This document shows, one piece after another, positions 34,558 to 45,600 of a stretch of 64,000 nt of DNA. Position numbers and translations under genes: made by a program. Location of the stretch: positions 5,458,484 through 5,522,483 of the forward strand of contig NC_133218.1 of assembly GCF_040436345.1 (NCBI RefSeq), given 5' to 3'. Numbering within the stretch: position 1 is the first letter of the stretch; every line of letters starts with the position of its first letter. This stretch comes from Pagrus major (lineage: Eukaryota > Chordata > Actinopteri > Spariformes > Sparidae). A model generated the notes under the pieces. That model was not told where the DNA came from. It saw nothing but the letters and a program-made list of their open reading frames with translations, and ran no database searches.

Positions 34558-35544
34558 CTATCCTCTGTGTATCAGATCCTTCAGTTTGCTCCTGAACTCC
34601 TTCCTCATGAGGCAGTAAATAATCGGGTTCAGGCAGCTGTTGGTGTGAGCCAGACACACGGTCAGCGGGAACACGTATGTGTGCACTATGTAGTATGCTT
34701 TGTCCCAGTTCACAGCGTTCAGTTTGACCAGCACGCTCCATAAAGTGATGGCGTGGTTCGGCATCCAGCACACGAAGAAGGACAGCACGACAATAGTGAT
34801 GGATTTTGTAACTTGGGATCTCCGTTTGGGGTTGCTTGTTTTCATACTCCGGTTGCGGACGAAACGCAGCAGCATGATGTAGCTGATGGACACGATGGAC
34901 ATCGGCAACACGAAACCTACAACTATTTTCTGTATGTGATAAAGTGCCAGCCAGTACTGACCACCGGGAAACCTCAGCAGACAGAGTTTCTCTCCGGTTA
35001 CGTTGCTGAGAGTTGAGAAAATCGACGTTGGCGCAGTCGCCACAGTCGCCAGTGTCCAAATAATCGCGCAGATCCACTTGGTGGAGCAGGACCGGTGCGC
35101 GGTACTGTTCTTCAGAGACGAGGCCACCGAACAGTAGCGGGTCACACTCATGGCAGTGAGGAAAAACACGCTGGCGTACATGTTCATCACTGTGACCGAC
35201 AGGATGATTTTGCACATGGCGTCTCCAAACGGCCAGCTGAAGTCCAGCGCGGTGTCCACGGCCCAGAAGGGCAGGGTGAGCACGAACTGCAGGTCGGTCA
35301 CCGCCAAGTTGAGCACGTAGAAGTTCATCTTGGACTTCTTCCTCTCTTTTTTGACCCTGATGAAGAAGAGCACCAGCAGGTTGCCCACCAGTCCCGCAGC
35401 GCACACTACAGAGTAAACCAGGCAGATGAGGAATCTCAGGATCGGACTCCCGTCAGCTGACACGTCGATGTCCTCCAGCTTGCTGAAGCAGTCCATCCCC
35501 GCCAGTGACCTGTTCAAACAAAGACTTTCATTCTCTTCATTCAT
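34558..35544 (-). CDS. Relaxin-3 receptor-like GPCR (RXFP3/RXFP4 family), single exon
   Basis: A 328-residue class A (rhodopsin-like) receptor in one uninterrupted exon, as is normal for RXFP3/4 genes. Seven hydrophobic helices lie at about 36-62 (GN at 54-55), 75-97 (D84), 107-133, 156-178, 200-226, 247-270 (CWMP at 259-262) and 288-312 (NPIIY at 306-310). C111 and C188 can form the loop disulfide. The DRY position is TRY (135-137), which is usual in this family. N-glycosylation sites occur at N11 (NRS) and N181 (NVT). Phrases such as SVTRYCSVASSLK, ITIVVLSFFVCWMPNHA and CLAHTNSCLNP point to RXFP3-type rather than to chemokine or angiotensin receptors. The family binds relaxin-3 or INSL5 peptides and signals mainly through Gi. 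The C-terminal tail is very short (about 16 residues) compared with mammalian RXFP3. Teleosts have several paralogues; I cannot say which this is. Confidence 0.92.
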   Translation of the reverse strand: MNEENESLCLNRSLAGMDCFSKLEDIDVSADGSPILRFLICLVYSVVCAAGLVGNLLVLFFIRVKKERKKSKMNFYVLNLAVTDLQFVLTLPFWAVDTALDFSWPFGDAMCKIILSVTVMNMYASVFFLTAMSVTRYCSVASSLKNSTAHRSCSTKWICAIIWTLATVATAPTSIFSTLSNVTGEKLCLLRFPGGQYWLALYHIQKIVVGFVLPMSIVSISYIMLLRFVRNRSMKTSNPKRRSQVTKSITIVVLSFFVCWMPNHAITLWSVLVKLNAVNWDKAYYIVHTYVFPLTVCLAHTNSCLNPIIYCLMRKEFRSKLKDLIHRG

Positions 35545-36600
35545 GATTCCGGCAGCTTCACGGATACTTCAAGACAATCTGATCAGTGAAAACATGTCTA
35601 CATGCAGCTGGATCTTGGAGTGCCACATTAGTGAGAAGCGCACGATGCCTCCAGCTCCTCCGTCTGAATCCACCCCTCCCTCTTGCTGTCTCCCCTCCTC
35701 CCTACTCATAATCATCCAACACCACCGCTCTCAGCTGTCACAGGATGAAAGGAATGGTGGGGTTGAGGTGTTCATTGGCTTATATTAGGTTTGATGCGTC
35801 CATCCGTCTTGCGCGTAATGGAGGCTCCTCAGAGCGCGCGGCTTCCCCATCCCCGTCTCCATCACTTTGAATCTAAAGATAAACCCCTAATGAATGATTT
35901 CAGATGATCACGTTAAGCAGAGTTTGTGTCACTGCCAGGAAGGCACGGTGTGGCGCTGACAAGACATGCGTAATTGGTTTTGTGCCATCACAGTGAGGGA
36001 TGAGCTGAGCAGAACGTCCCTCTGCTGCCACCTGGTGTCAACATGTTAAACCTCATCTTTTAAAAAAAGAAAACACAGAGAGATGTAACAGAATGCATTT
36101 TATTACATCTAAACTTTTCTACATAAACAGGTAACATTCAATAAGTAAACAATTTCTTCCAATGCAGGTAATAAATATTTTTTTTTCACTTAGTATATTT
36201 GTACAAACTGACAGGGGTCTACCGTACACCGTCTTCTCCTCGCCCTCCTTGAAAAGCCTTTTTATGATTTTTCTCGGGTTGGAGCTGTGAAACAGAACCT
36301 GTGAATGTTTTAAGGCAGTGAGTGCACACGTCGACTTGAGTCTGACTTGGAGATTATTTCAGTTGTGTAAGACTCTTTATTGGCCACAGTCCTTTTTATT
36401 TTATTTATTTTTTTTAATAATAGTACAAGCTTTCATTTTCTAAAAAATATATAAATTAATTTATTCTCTCGCTCTGAACTGACACACAAAAAGCATACAA
36501 ACGGACATCAAACACCCACGTTTGGATCTGAAGGTTCAGGTTTCCATACAGACATAATATACACACTGTTGACTTTTCCCTTTTGAGACATCATGACAAC
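35545..36600 (-). other. Upstream region of the receptor gene; no further gene seen
   Basis: Contains the presumed 5' UTR and promoter of the receptor (minus strand), moderately GC-rich up to about 35870, then AT-rich DNA. No canonical TATA box close to the ATG was obvious. A poly-T/A block is at 36175-36190 and 36398-36420. Confidence 0.4.
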
Positions 36601-36858
36601 TAGTGATGATGTTAGATTTGTGAACGAATCGTTCTTTTTGAACGAGTTAACTTGATTCGCGAGCAGAAGTGAATCCCAAATCCTTCTGTTTGTTGCAGTT
36701 GTGCATAAAGAGCCACGTTAACTTCTGAGTCAACTTATTCGTTTTGCAAACAGCCACCGAGCTGAAGAGTTCATGACTACAAACCCACACTGGGCTGTGT
36801 TAAAAAATACAGAACCAAAAGAGTCGTTCAGAGTTTGTTCGCTAGTGTCGACTGAACA
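36601..36858. repeat. Repeat with GAACGAATCGTTC-type motifs
   Basis: GTGAACGAATCGTTCTTTTT near the left and AAAGAGTCGTTCAGAG near the right form loose inverted ends typical of a common fish repeat. Boundaries are approximate. Confidence 0.45.
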
Positions 36859-36876
36859 AAACAAAACAGTTAACCT

Positions 36877-37868
36877 AAAGGAAAAGTTCACACAAAAATG
36901 AAAATTCAGTCATTATCTGCTGACCACATGCTGATGGAGACTCTGGTGAAGTTTCATAGTTCACAAAACATTTTGTGAGCTTCACAGTAAAACAGTGTTG
37001 CAGCATTCTACTAAAGAACTGAAGTCGATGTGGACGTAAAAAACAACTGAAAAAAACAAACAAACATAAAATGGCTCGATACAGCTCGTCCAGTGTGATC
37101 GAAGTCTGCAGGAGCCCTGAGATCCCAAACTGATTTGAAAAGACTTTATTTAAACCCTGTCTCAGAGCCAAAATCTTCACCTTAGCTGCTAAGCTAAAAG
37201 CGTGAGCACACACCCCGTCTGAAGTGGGTGCACGAGTTTGACCACATGTCCGCAGTTGTTAAAACTTCTTTTCAAATCAATTTCGGACCTCGGGCTTCCA
37301 ATGATTAGATTACTCTCATGAATCTAACAAAGAAAATCTTGTCAGATCCGTGGAGTCACGTTCATTTCCAAGAAAGCTGCTCAGTGGCGCATAAAGCTGA
37401 AACCTTCGGTTTAGCCCGCGGCTAACTTGAATGGGGATGAAATGATTTAACTGTGTGGCTCTTCTAAACTTTCCAGATGTTATCGGACTGAATGGATCAA
37501 ATTTTCAGTGACACGAGTCAGTTGGCAGAGCTTGTGGCACTTAAAAATGTAACCGTCTGGGGGAAAGATTTTTTGACGCTGTAATTACATGGTTCGGCCA
37601 CTAAAGCCTGGCGCTCATCCTGAGGGCTTGATTACACCAGATGAGCTGTACGGAGCCAGTTTGTTTTGTTGGGCTGTCTTTTTTTTTTAACATTTTAAAA
37701 CAAGTCCTCAACTTCTTCAGTCGTTCAGGACAATGCTGTAACACTGTTTTGCTGTGAAGCTCCAGAAATGTTTTGTGAACTATGAAACTTCACTTGACTT
37801 TTCATCAGCATGAAGGTGAGGAGATAATGACTGAATCTTCATTTTTGGGTGAACTGTTACTTTAAAAG
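36877..37868. mobile_element. Non-autonomous transposon with 'GTTCACNCAAAAATGAA' inverted ends
   Basis: Left end AAAGGAAAAGTTCACACAAA then AATGAAAATTCAGTCATTATCT; right end AGATAATGACTGAATCTTCA then TTTTTGGGTGAACTGTTACTTT. Read against each other the two ends match over about 40 bp. An inner pair (AAACATTTTGTGAGCTTCAC and GTGAAGCTCCAGAAATGTTT) extends the fold. It is about 990 bp with no open frame. Diverged copy at 8440-9352. Confidence 0.8.
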
Positions 37869-40229
37869 AACAGGTTTTCTCCTCACTAACAACCAAAGAG
37901 CTGAGCTGCTTTGCCCAGGTTGCCAGTGCAGATTTTGAAAACACAGTTAAGAGTGACTACTGATCATAGTGGCCTTATTCCATTCACGTCATCCTGTGCA
38001 GAGTTCAAACCAGCAAACACATAATCTGCTGCAAAAATGCTGTAAATACACTGCGAGCGTGTTCACACCTGTGACTGTAACTTGAGAGTGAGGTGAGCGT
38101 CTCTCTCCCTGCATGGAATCTGATTTCTCACAAAAAAAGAAGCCGATTAGTGGACAGAAAGAAAAAAAACAGCTCAATAATAACTGCTTCTCCCTCAGAA
38201 AACACAAAACAATTTTGGACCACATGATGGAGCTGTGGGCATGAAACATGGAGGGGAATCTGACTTTTTGGTGATCCCACACAGACCCCCCCCCCATCAT
38301 GTAGAGCACTTCAACAGAAAACACATTCAACTCGGTCTGCTCTCTCACTTAATGTGTGAAATCGTAACCTGCTGCAACGTCTCGTGACAAACATGAGGAA
38401 GGAAGAAGTCGCTTAAATAAATTAAATCTTGATCGAGTGCATTCCTTAACTGTAACCACCTCATCAAGTCTCTGAACACTGGTGATTAATATTCAAACTA
38501 ACATGGATGGAAACTAAAGGACTGACTTCATCAGTAAACAAAGTAACACTTTGTAATAAAGGTTCAAACACACATGCTTTGAGTGATACACGAGCCATGA
38601 TGTGTCAGGAGTGGACCTGATTAACTCACTGTGGGTTTGTTTGATTAGTTAACACTCGGATGGATCACAAGTTACTTTATACTTTAATTCATATGTCACC
38701 AAATGTTATATACGACCCCTGTTCTATGAAAAGTATGCATGTCCAAAACCTCCACCCTTTACCAGCTAAGAAAACAACCTTGATTTCCACTGTGACCAAG
38801 TATTTTTAGCTACCCCACAGAGTTTTTAAGTTGTTTATTTAGTTTAAGAAGTAGGAGACTTTTCTCCACTCACAAAGGTATCTGGGAAATTCGAAACCAC
38901 CAAATTTGGACACATAGTTTTCTTTAGAGAAAGGCAGACTCATATATTTAATCAGCCTACGAAGCTGTTTTATCAAACTCGGTCAGATGTAAACATCTGC
39001 ATGGTGCTGTGTGACGCCAGTGGTCTTTGTGTGCCATTTATAAGCTAGCAATTGAGTCTGTGTAGCATAAAGAGTGTAGTGTACTACAACCAAAATCATA
39101 GGTGCAAGTGGATAAAAAGGGGATAAATGGTCAAGCATCTTAACCATGCGTCATTATTTTATATTGAAGACAGAAGAAGAATAATGCCTACAGCCATGCT
39201 AGCAGCTGTGTAAGGCTATAGTGAATGCTAACGTTGGGATGCTAACATGCAGATGTTGAGCAGGTATATTGTTTGAAATGTCGACATGCTAACAGTTGCT
39301 AATTATTACTGAGAGGAATGGGAACAGTTTTGCAGGTATAAAGCCATAAGATATAAGACAAGTTGAGGTCTTGACTTGATGGTGATGCTGGAGGAAGAGC
39401 AGAGTGAAGGTTTCTGGCACAACTTGACATCAAAAAGTCTAAAGAGAACAAAACTCCAACAAAACATGATCACTTCATGATCTGTCCAACAGTTTGGACC
39501 ACAGCGGTGAACCGACTGAGCGTGCTGCTAATTTAGGGAGGATCAAAACTGCTAAAATCAAGACCAAATAAACTATCGATAAATGAATGTGTCATTAAAT
39601 GAACAAAGATAATATTAAAAATAAAAGTAGACTTTTAATTTATAAAATGTGACATACAGTAAATCAATGCTTTACCTTTGTATTAATTCCCTATTTTTTT
39701 TTTAAAAAATGTTCACTTTCCAGTGTATTTTTTCCCCACTGTATCTATTATTTTATTCTTCTTTAAAGTAATTGATATATTTTGTATTTTCTGGTGAGTC
39801 TGAGACTCTCAGATTGTCCACTGAATGTGAGAGCAGAAGTCGATCTCTGCACTCAACCTCATTAAGTTAACCACTCTGAATGACGGCCCCTCGTCTGCTT
39901 AATGATGCAGAATTGCATAAAGAAATACTAAAAGGAAAACGAGGAAATGAATACGTTTGGGGAAATAAATAGGGGGGAAATGCAAAGGGAAATAATACAT
40001 CAATAAAAAAACATTTTAAAATGAAACTAGTAAAGAGAATGGAAGATTAAATTAGAAGCAAATAAATAGGAGAATTATTACAAAGGTAAATAAATACAAA
40101 AGCAAGCAATTTATGTCACATCTTACAAATTAATTAATGTCTACATTTATTTTTAATATGACTTTTTAGTACTTTTAATGGCATATAAATTCAATTATTG
40201 ACTAATTTTTTATTTTGGCACTTTCAGTC
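37869..40229. other. Long stretch without a recognised gene
   Basis: AT-rich DNA between the receptor and pias1. I see no exon. Several AATAAA signals on either strand prevent a firm call on where the pias1 transcript ends. Confidence 0.4.
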
Positions 40230-40600
40230 CTCCGTACTAACGTGGCTATAAGCTCAGCATTAATGTTCAGTCAGGAATCTGATGGTGATCTGCCAACTTT
40301 CCTGTCGGTCGTGCTGCGACACGTTAACTTTTGCATATGACTTCCAGTTTGACAGAAACAGCGTTGTGCTTCCCTCTTTCTATGTGACTGGGTTGGAGCT
40401 AATTTGGTGGCATAAAAATTCAAGCACGCCACCAAATTAGCTGTGAGTTAATCAATAATTAATGATCCATTAGGCGTTTCTTCATAGCGAGCAACAGGAA
40501 TTCATAATACCTCCGTGATTAACTCATACGTTAAATCATCATGAGTCGTGCATGCATTAATTAAGCATGTGTGTTGTGCCCTTTTTAAAGAGTGTGTATC
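40230..40600. promoter_or_regulatory. Possible conserved noncoding block with homeodomain-like motifs
   Basis: A block of complex, non-repetitive sequence dense in TAATTA/ATTAA cores (TAATTAATGATCCATTA at about 40457, CATTAATTAAGCATG at 40555), containing the hairpin at 40397-40442. The composition resembles vertebrate developmental enhancers, but I cannot test conservation. It could equally be part of the pias1 3' UTR. Confidence 0.25.
40397..40442. repeat. Perfect 14-bp hairpin, 18-nt loop
   Basis: AGCTAATTTGGTGG at 40397-40410 and CCACCAAATTAGCT at 40429-40442 are exact reverse complements. Confidence 0.8.
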
Positions 40601-42643
40601 AGCTCCCAGGAAACTACACACAGGTATCTCCACGATGAATAACTAAATGGTACCTTTCGGAGATATAATAGAATAGAAAGTATTATAAAATGCATATTAA
40701 ATAAAATCATAACACAACAGCTCCCGAGTGACAGTGACTCTCACACGCTCACCCACGGAAATCAAACCATTTGTAAAAATATAATATATAGAAATAAGAA
40801 TACAAAATAAATAAAATACTGCACAACACAGGAAAACATAAAATTTGTTCCGGCTGTCAGAATGAGAGGGGGGAAGGAGGGGTCATTTTAGGACGTCTCT
40901 CAGTTAGTTTCTGAAGAACAGGGCGGGGGATGTGAGGTGATGGGGTTGGCTGTCCAAAGTGATTATCTCATCGTGGTGGAACATCGGGGAGAGGCTGATA
41001 AGAGGGGACGCTGGGACAGTTTGAAGGACAAACGAGGGTCTGACGGGGCAGAGGGGGTCCCAGGTTTACTGGATGTAACTGTTAAAGAGCAAACGTGTGT
41101 CCACTCTAAATTGTACGATACATTCATGAGCAAACTTCAGCTGAATGGCAATTACATCGAGATCCAAACCTCCGACTCGTTTTGACACTTCCACATCATA
41201 CGCTCACTAGTGCAAAGGGTTTTTAAGTCACAGACAGGTCATGTATTTTTAAACCAGCTGGCTTTGTGCCCGGTCTAAGTTGGCATTTTGAAATCTCCCT
41301 CATTCATGGTGGCACTAAACTGTCTGCTTACACTCTTCTACGCTTTTCCACAAGCAGTTTCCCAAAGATAAAGTTTATGTGTGACCATTTATGTGTGACA
41401 TTCTTTTGAGTTTGACAACTCCGCCCCGAACACGCTGCTAAGCATGCTCACAAACAGGCACTAGTTTGAACGTGGTCACGTGTCATGGTCGCCTGTCTCT
41501 TTGAAAGACAACTTTGACTTTTTACTATAATTCCTTTCCGACGGTCAAGCACAAATCTGAGAAGACGAGAGACAAAAGGACACAGTTTGACTTTCAGACC
41601 AAGACTGAAAACACTGTGGCACACAGATTCAACTGCACTCTGATTATTGTGATAATTCATAGGTACCATATGTTATTTTTGGCATTGCGCGAAAAATAAA
41701 AACAAAACTCTTCCAGCTCCAAACTCTTAATTGGCAAGTATAAATAGTCTGAAAGTCTCCTTTTCTAAATGCTGTACGCCGGCAGAGTCTTTGTAAGGAG
41801 TTGGAAATCAGAGAGTGAAAATTAAAAACCAGAAATGGCTAATTTCCACCTGTACACTCCCCACAGCATTAACCTGAAGGTCAAAGGGAATGCATATATA
41901 TCATTTCTAACTGTTTAAATATCATACATAACTTAAAAAGCATAATAAAATTATTAGTACATGAATAAACTGTAAATTCAGTGTCTGAAAAGTCCTTGTC
42001 ATTGGATAGAGAAATCATACACCATAATTAAAAAAATGAGCTCGAGCAGGAGAGAGAGAGAGAAAAAGGGAGAAGTTTATACTGAGGAGGCGAGAATGGA
42101 AAAAAGCAGGATCGAGCTAAAAGAGAAGAAAAGATAACCACATGGCGACAGGCATATGTATAAGCATCTGTGAGAAAAACAAAAAAACAACCTCCAGTCG
42201 TCCACTTAAAAACAGCGATCGAAGCAGATCACTAGACTGAAAGTGTCCCGATTTAACATACAAAAGTAAAAGAGGAAAATAGATTTTGTTCTCTGTACAT
42301 GGTGCCGCTCCTTGTTTTTGTAAAAAAGAGCCGTCCTCCGCTGTGTTTTTGTTCAGGTAGCATCTCTGCTGTTTGTGCCGCAGGGTTCACATGCTGGACA
42401 GGTTTCTGAACTGAGTCAGTTTACCAACACAATGTCACAGCTGACCCTTTCAGTGATGACTCACAACTGTTCTCAGGTCAGTCTAGTGAAGGGAACCGTC
42501 TAAATATTGGTGCTCTTGTCTTTACGACTGAGTTTGATGACTTGGGGCCAGTCTAGTTTCTGGATCAAAAATTTACCCTGCAGTCAAAAAGTCTGTTACT
42601 AGATCAAAGCTGGGCCCAAAGTGTAGCTTTGACCTGCCTTGAG
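40601..42643 (-). other. Presumed pias1 3' untranslated region
   Basis: Downstream of the pias1 stop codon on the minus strand, AT-rich, with no splice-like exons. Minus-strand AATAAA signals occur further down, for example near 40142. A GA-repeat tract is at 42050-42065. A plus-strand 82-codon frame at 40937 shows no recognised domain. Confidence 0.4.
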
Positions 42644-45600
42644 TCAGTCCAACGATATAACGTCAGGTATCCCTCCGTAAATAGCTGCCACTGCTGCTTC
42701 AGTGCTGCTCCGGCTGGCCACCACCCCGGGGTGTGTGTGTGAGGAGTGTGAGCCCGAGTGTGAGGACGAGTGTGTGTCACGGAGGCTGCTGGAGGAGACC
42801 AGGCTGCTGGCGCTGCCCGAGTTGCTCGCCCCGTTGGTGGGCGCAGTCAGCGAAGAGGCGCCCGATTGGTCAAGGAACAGCTGGGAGGAAGAGGAGGAGG
42901 AGGAGGAGGTGCTGTAGGGCAGGAAGCGGTTGAGGAGCAGCTCGTGGTCGTCTGAGGCCGAAGCGGCGGCCGCTGCTGCCATCACCATGTTGTAATGCTG
43001 TGGGAGATACACAAGACAGCTGGAAGTGAGCTGCTGGTGGAGGCTGCTGAAGTCACCAGAGGTCACGGAGAGGTCCTCGTACTAGAAGAAGAATTTTTCA
43101 TTTATTTATTTTTAGCCTTTGTTTGACCACTTTAGTCCACCAAAAGTAAGTCCTAAGTCTCGGAGAAGTTAGCTGTACTCTAATGTCATTAAAGTCTATC
43201 AGTAATGAGGCTGACTGCACCAGAGTTTTGTAACAAATGCAACATTAATGAACTTTTAAAAGCACATTGTGATGATGGCAGAGTTAATAAGAATCTACTC
43301 AGCTCACCAATAAATCTAAACATGATGGCTGAACACAGGAAAAATGTCTGTAAGAATTATTCCGAAAACCAAACCAACCTCAGTGATTAAATGAATACTT
43401 CTGATCTAATTTGAATTTTTTCTGGATTAAAACTTATTCTATATGTAAAAATACTCAGCTGGAAAAAATAATCACAGTGTCCTCATCAAAATGATTTTGA
43501 AGCTGGGTGAAAAACTTACATAATGTTGCTTAAAGTACAGCCACAAAGCATCTGCTACTAGATCTAAATGAGCCACAAATGTGTATTTATGCTTGTAACA
43601 CATGTATCATTAATGTGGATACTGAAGAACAGACGCTACGCTTCTGAAAGTTGATGTCTGGCGGGGCTCTGGCATCACATCTGGGGGATAATGTCAGTAA
43701 ATTTGGGTAAAATACAGACTTTGCTTATCCCTTCAAGACATGCAGGGTAATTTCTGAATCAAATCCCCTGGTGAAACTAGTCCAATCTGAATAGAGCTAC
43801 AGTGAGTGAAGTCACTGCTGAAAATTGATGTAATCCATAGAAATGTGATGAAACCCAAAAATATGTACTTACTAATCTCTAGTGGTATCCAGCTGCGCAG
43901 GTAGTTTTGGTTTAATTTGATTTCTGCCTCCACAATTTAACGGTGCTGTGCTCACAGCATTATAAAAAATGACATATAAAAAAGATTCCACAGCAGCATC
44001 TTTCCGGGAGCGTCGTCCCTTTAATGCACAGAAAACACTGCCGACAGTCTTCTATCTCCTCGGGAGGAAGTGGCTCATATAAAAACTGTCCACGGTGACG
44101 TCTGTGGACTCACCAGAATAGCAGGGGAATTTATTTTGGAAACGTAGCTGCTGTTGAATTTTTTAAATGCAATTTTTCAATACTGTGTGAACCACATATG
44201 AAATTCCACTCACTCAGGAGAAATCACAAAACTATATGGACAGCTGGATACTCCACCACTCAAAGCAAGTGAAAGAAATGTTGTTTTATTTTGTAATTTG
44301 GGAGAAATAACCCTTTAAAATGTTGATTTCAAATAAAGGAACCCGAACAGAGCAAAGAGTGAAGAGATGTCTGTGTTCATGTTTGACTTCCTCAGAGAAT
44401 TCAACCCACCAGTTAACTGTAGGGTGAAGATTGTTAAATGTCTCGCTCTCATGAGTCCTTAAATAGCTCGAACAGACAGAATCACACAGGAAGGATGATG
44501 ACATTTAGTGCTCACTGGTAGACATCGAAACAGGTACAGTGTGTACCAGCAAGTTTTGGGGCAATTTACAGACAGTTTTTACCAAATGTTTTTTTTTCAG
44601 CTATGTTCTTTAAATTGTGAAGTGTTTGACTCTGCATGAGGGACCTTTTATCACTGTTCTACTGCAGAGAGGAAGTCTGTCAGTGAAGGAACACCAAGTA
44701 CTTTTGCTTTGTTTTTTTGGTAGTTTTTTGGTTTCATGCAGAGTCAGAGCCCTTGTTTTATTTCAAAATGAACCACGCTTGCAGGCTCTTGCAGGTGGAT
44801 TCAGCATCTCCACATAACATAATGTACGTACCTGATGATTGTCGCCTTGAAGAAAAGAGAAGAAGTTCAACTCTGCAAATCAAGCACACGCAGAGTCAGT
44901 GGAGAATATCAGCAAAAAACAATTTCACAGACACAAATACAAATGTGTTTAAAAGTTAAGGTATTGTGTGCGGAGGACCGATACTGCCAGAATAAAAAAA
45001 AAAAAGGTAAAGAAACAAATAATCTATTCAATGCACAACAGAAATTAAAAAATAAATGCAGGCAGTAATTCATGTGCACAATTCATGCGCACTGACAGCC
45101 GTGTCAGTGCGCACACTTAGCCAGCCAATTCAGTGTAGCGAGATGGCAGAGAGGACAGCGTTTACTTTGTAGAAATATTCCAACTGTTTAGATTTTTTTG
45201 GGGTGAAAAAGACAAGAACAACATCACGGTGAAATGCAAGTTGTGCTTGTTGTATTTGTTTTCATTGAAACAGCTGTGCCTTATACTGTATGCCTCTGCC
45301 CAGTTAGCTGTCAAGACTGTTTGTAAAATAAAGAGCTTTAAATGTTATATTGCGTCCATCAGTCCTATTATGAGTTGGCTGAGTTACAGATTGTGGGCCG
45401 TAAAGAAGGGTACAAAATGACGGTAGGGTCGACACATTCAAAGGGGTTTTACTGTAATTTTTGGTAACTGTAAAGTACTCAAACGCGTTACTTCTCTCAG
45501 TAGATAACGCAGTAACGCAACAAGTTACGTTTTAATGAAAGTAATCTTGTAACACAACAAGTTACTTTTAAAAGTAACCCAACATTGTTCCTGAGTCATC

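Noticed and set aside
34535-35404. 289-residue minus-strand frame overlapping the receptor
   Set aside because: A shifted-frame shadow of the GPCR gene, with no hydrophobic helices or recognised domain.
42702-42955. Plus-strand frames rich in Glu and Gly or Arg opposite the last pias1 exon
   Set aside because: They are the complement of the Ser/Ala-rich coding repeats of pias1.
42998-43083. Extension of the last pias1 exon to the acceptor at about 43083
   Set aside because: It is open and in phase, but the junction GDNHQ-HYN fits PIAS1 only with the acceptor at 42998; the longer form would insert an unknown segment. It remains possible as an alternative splice.
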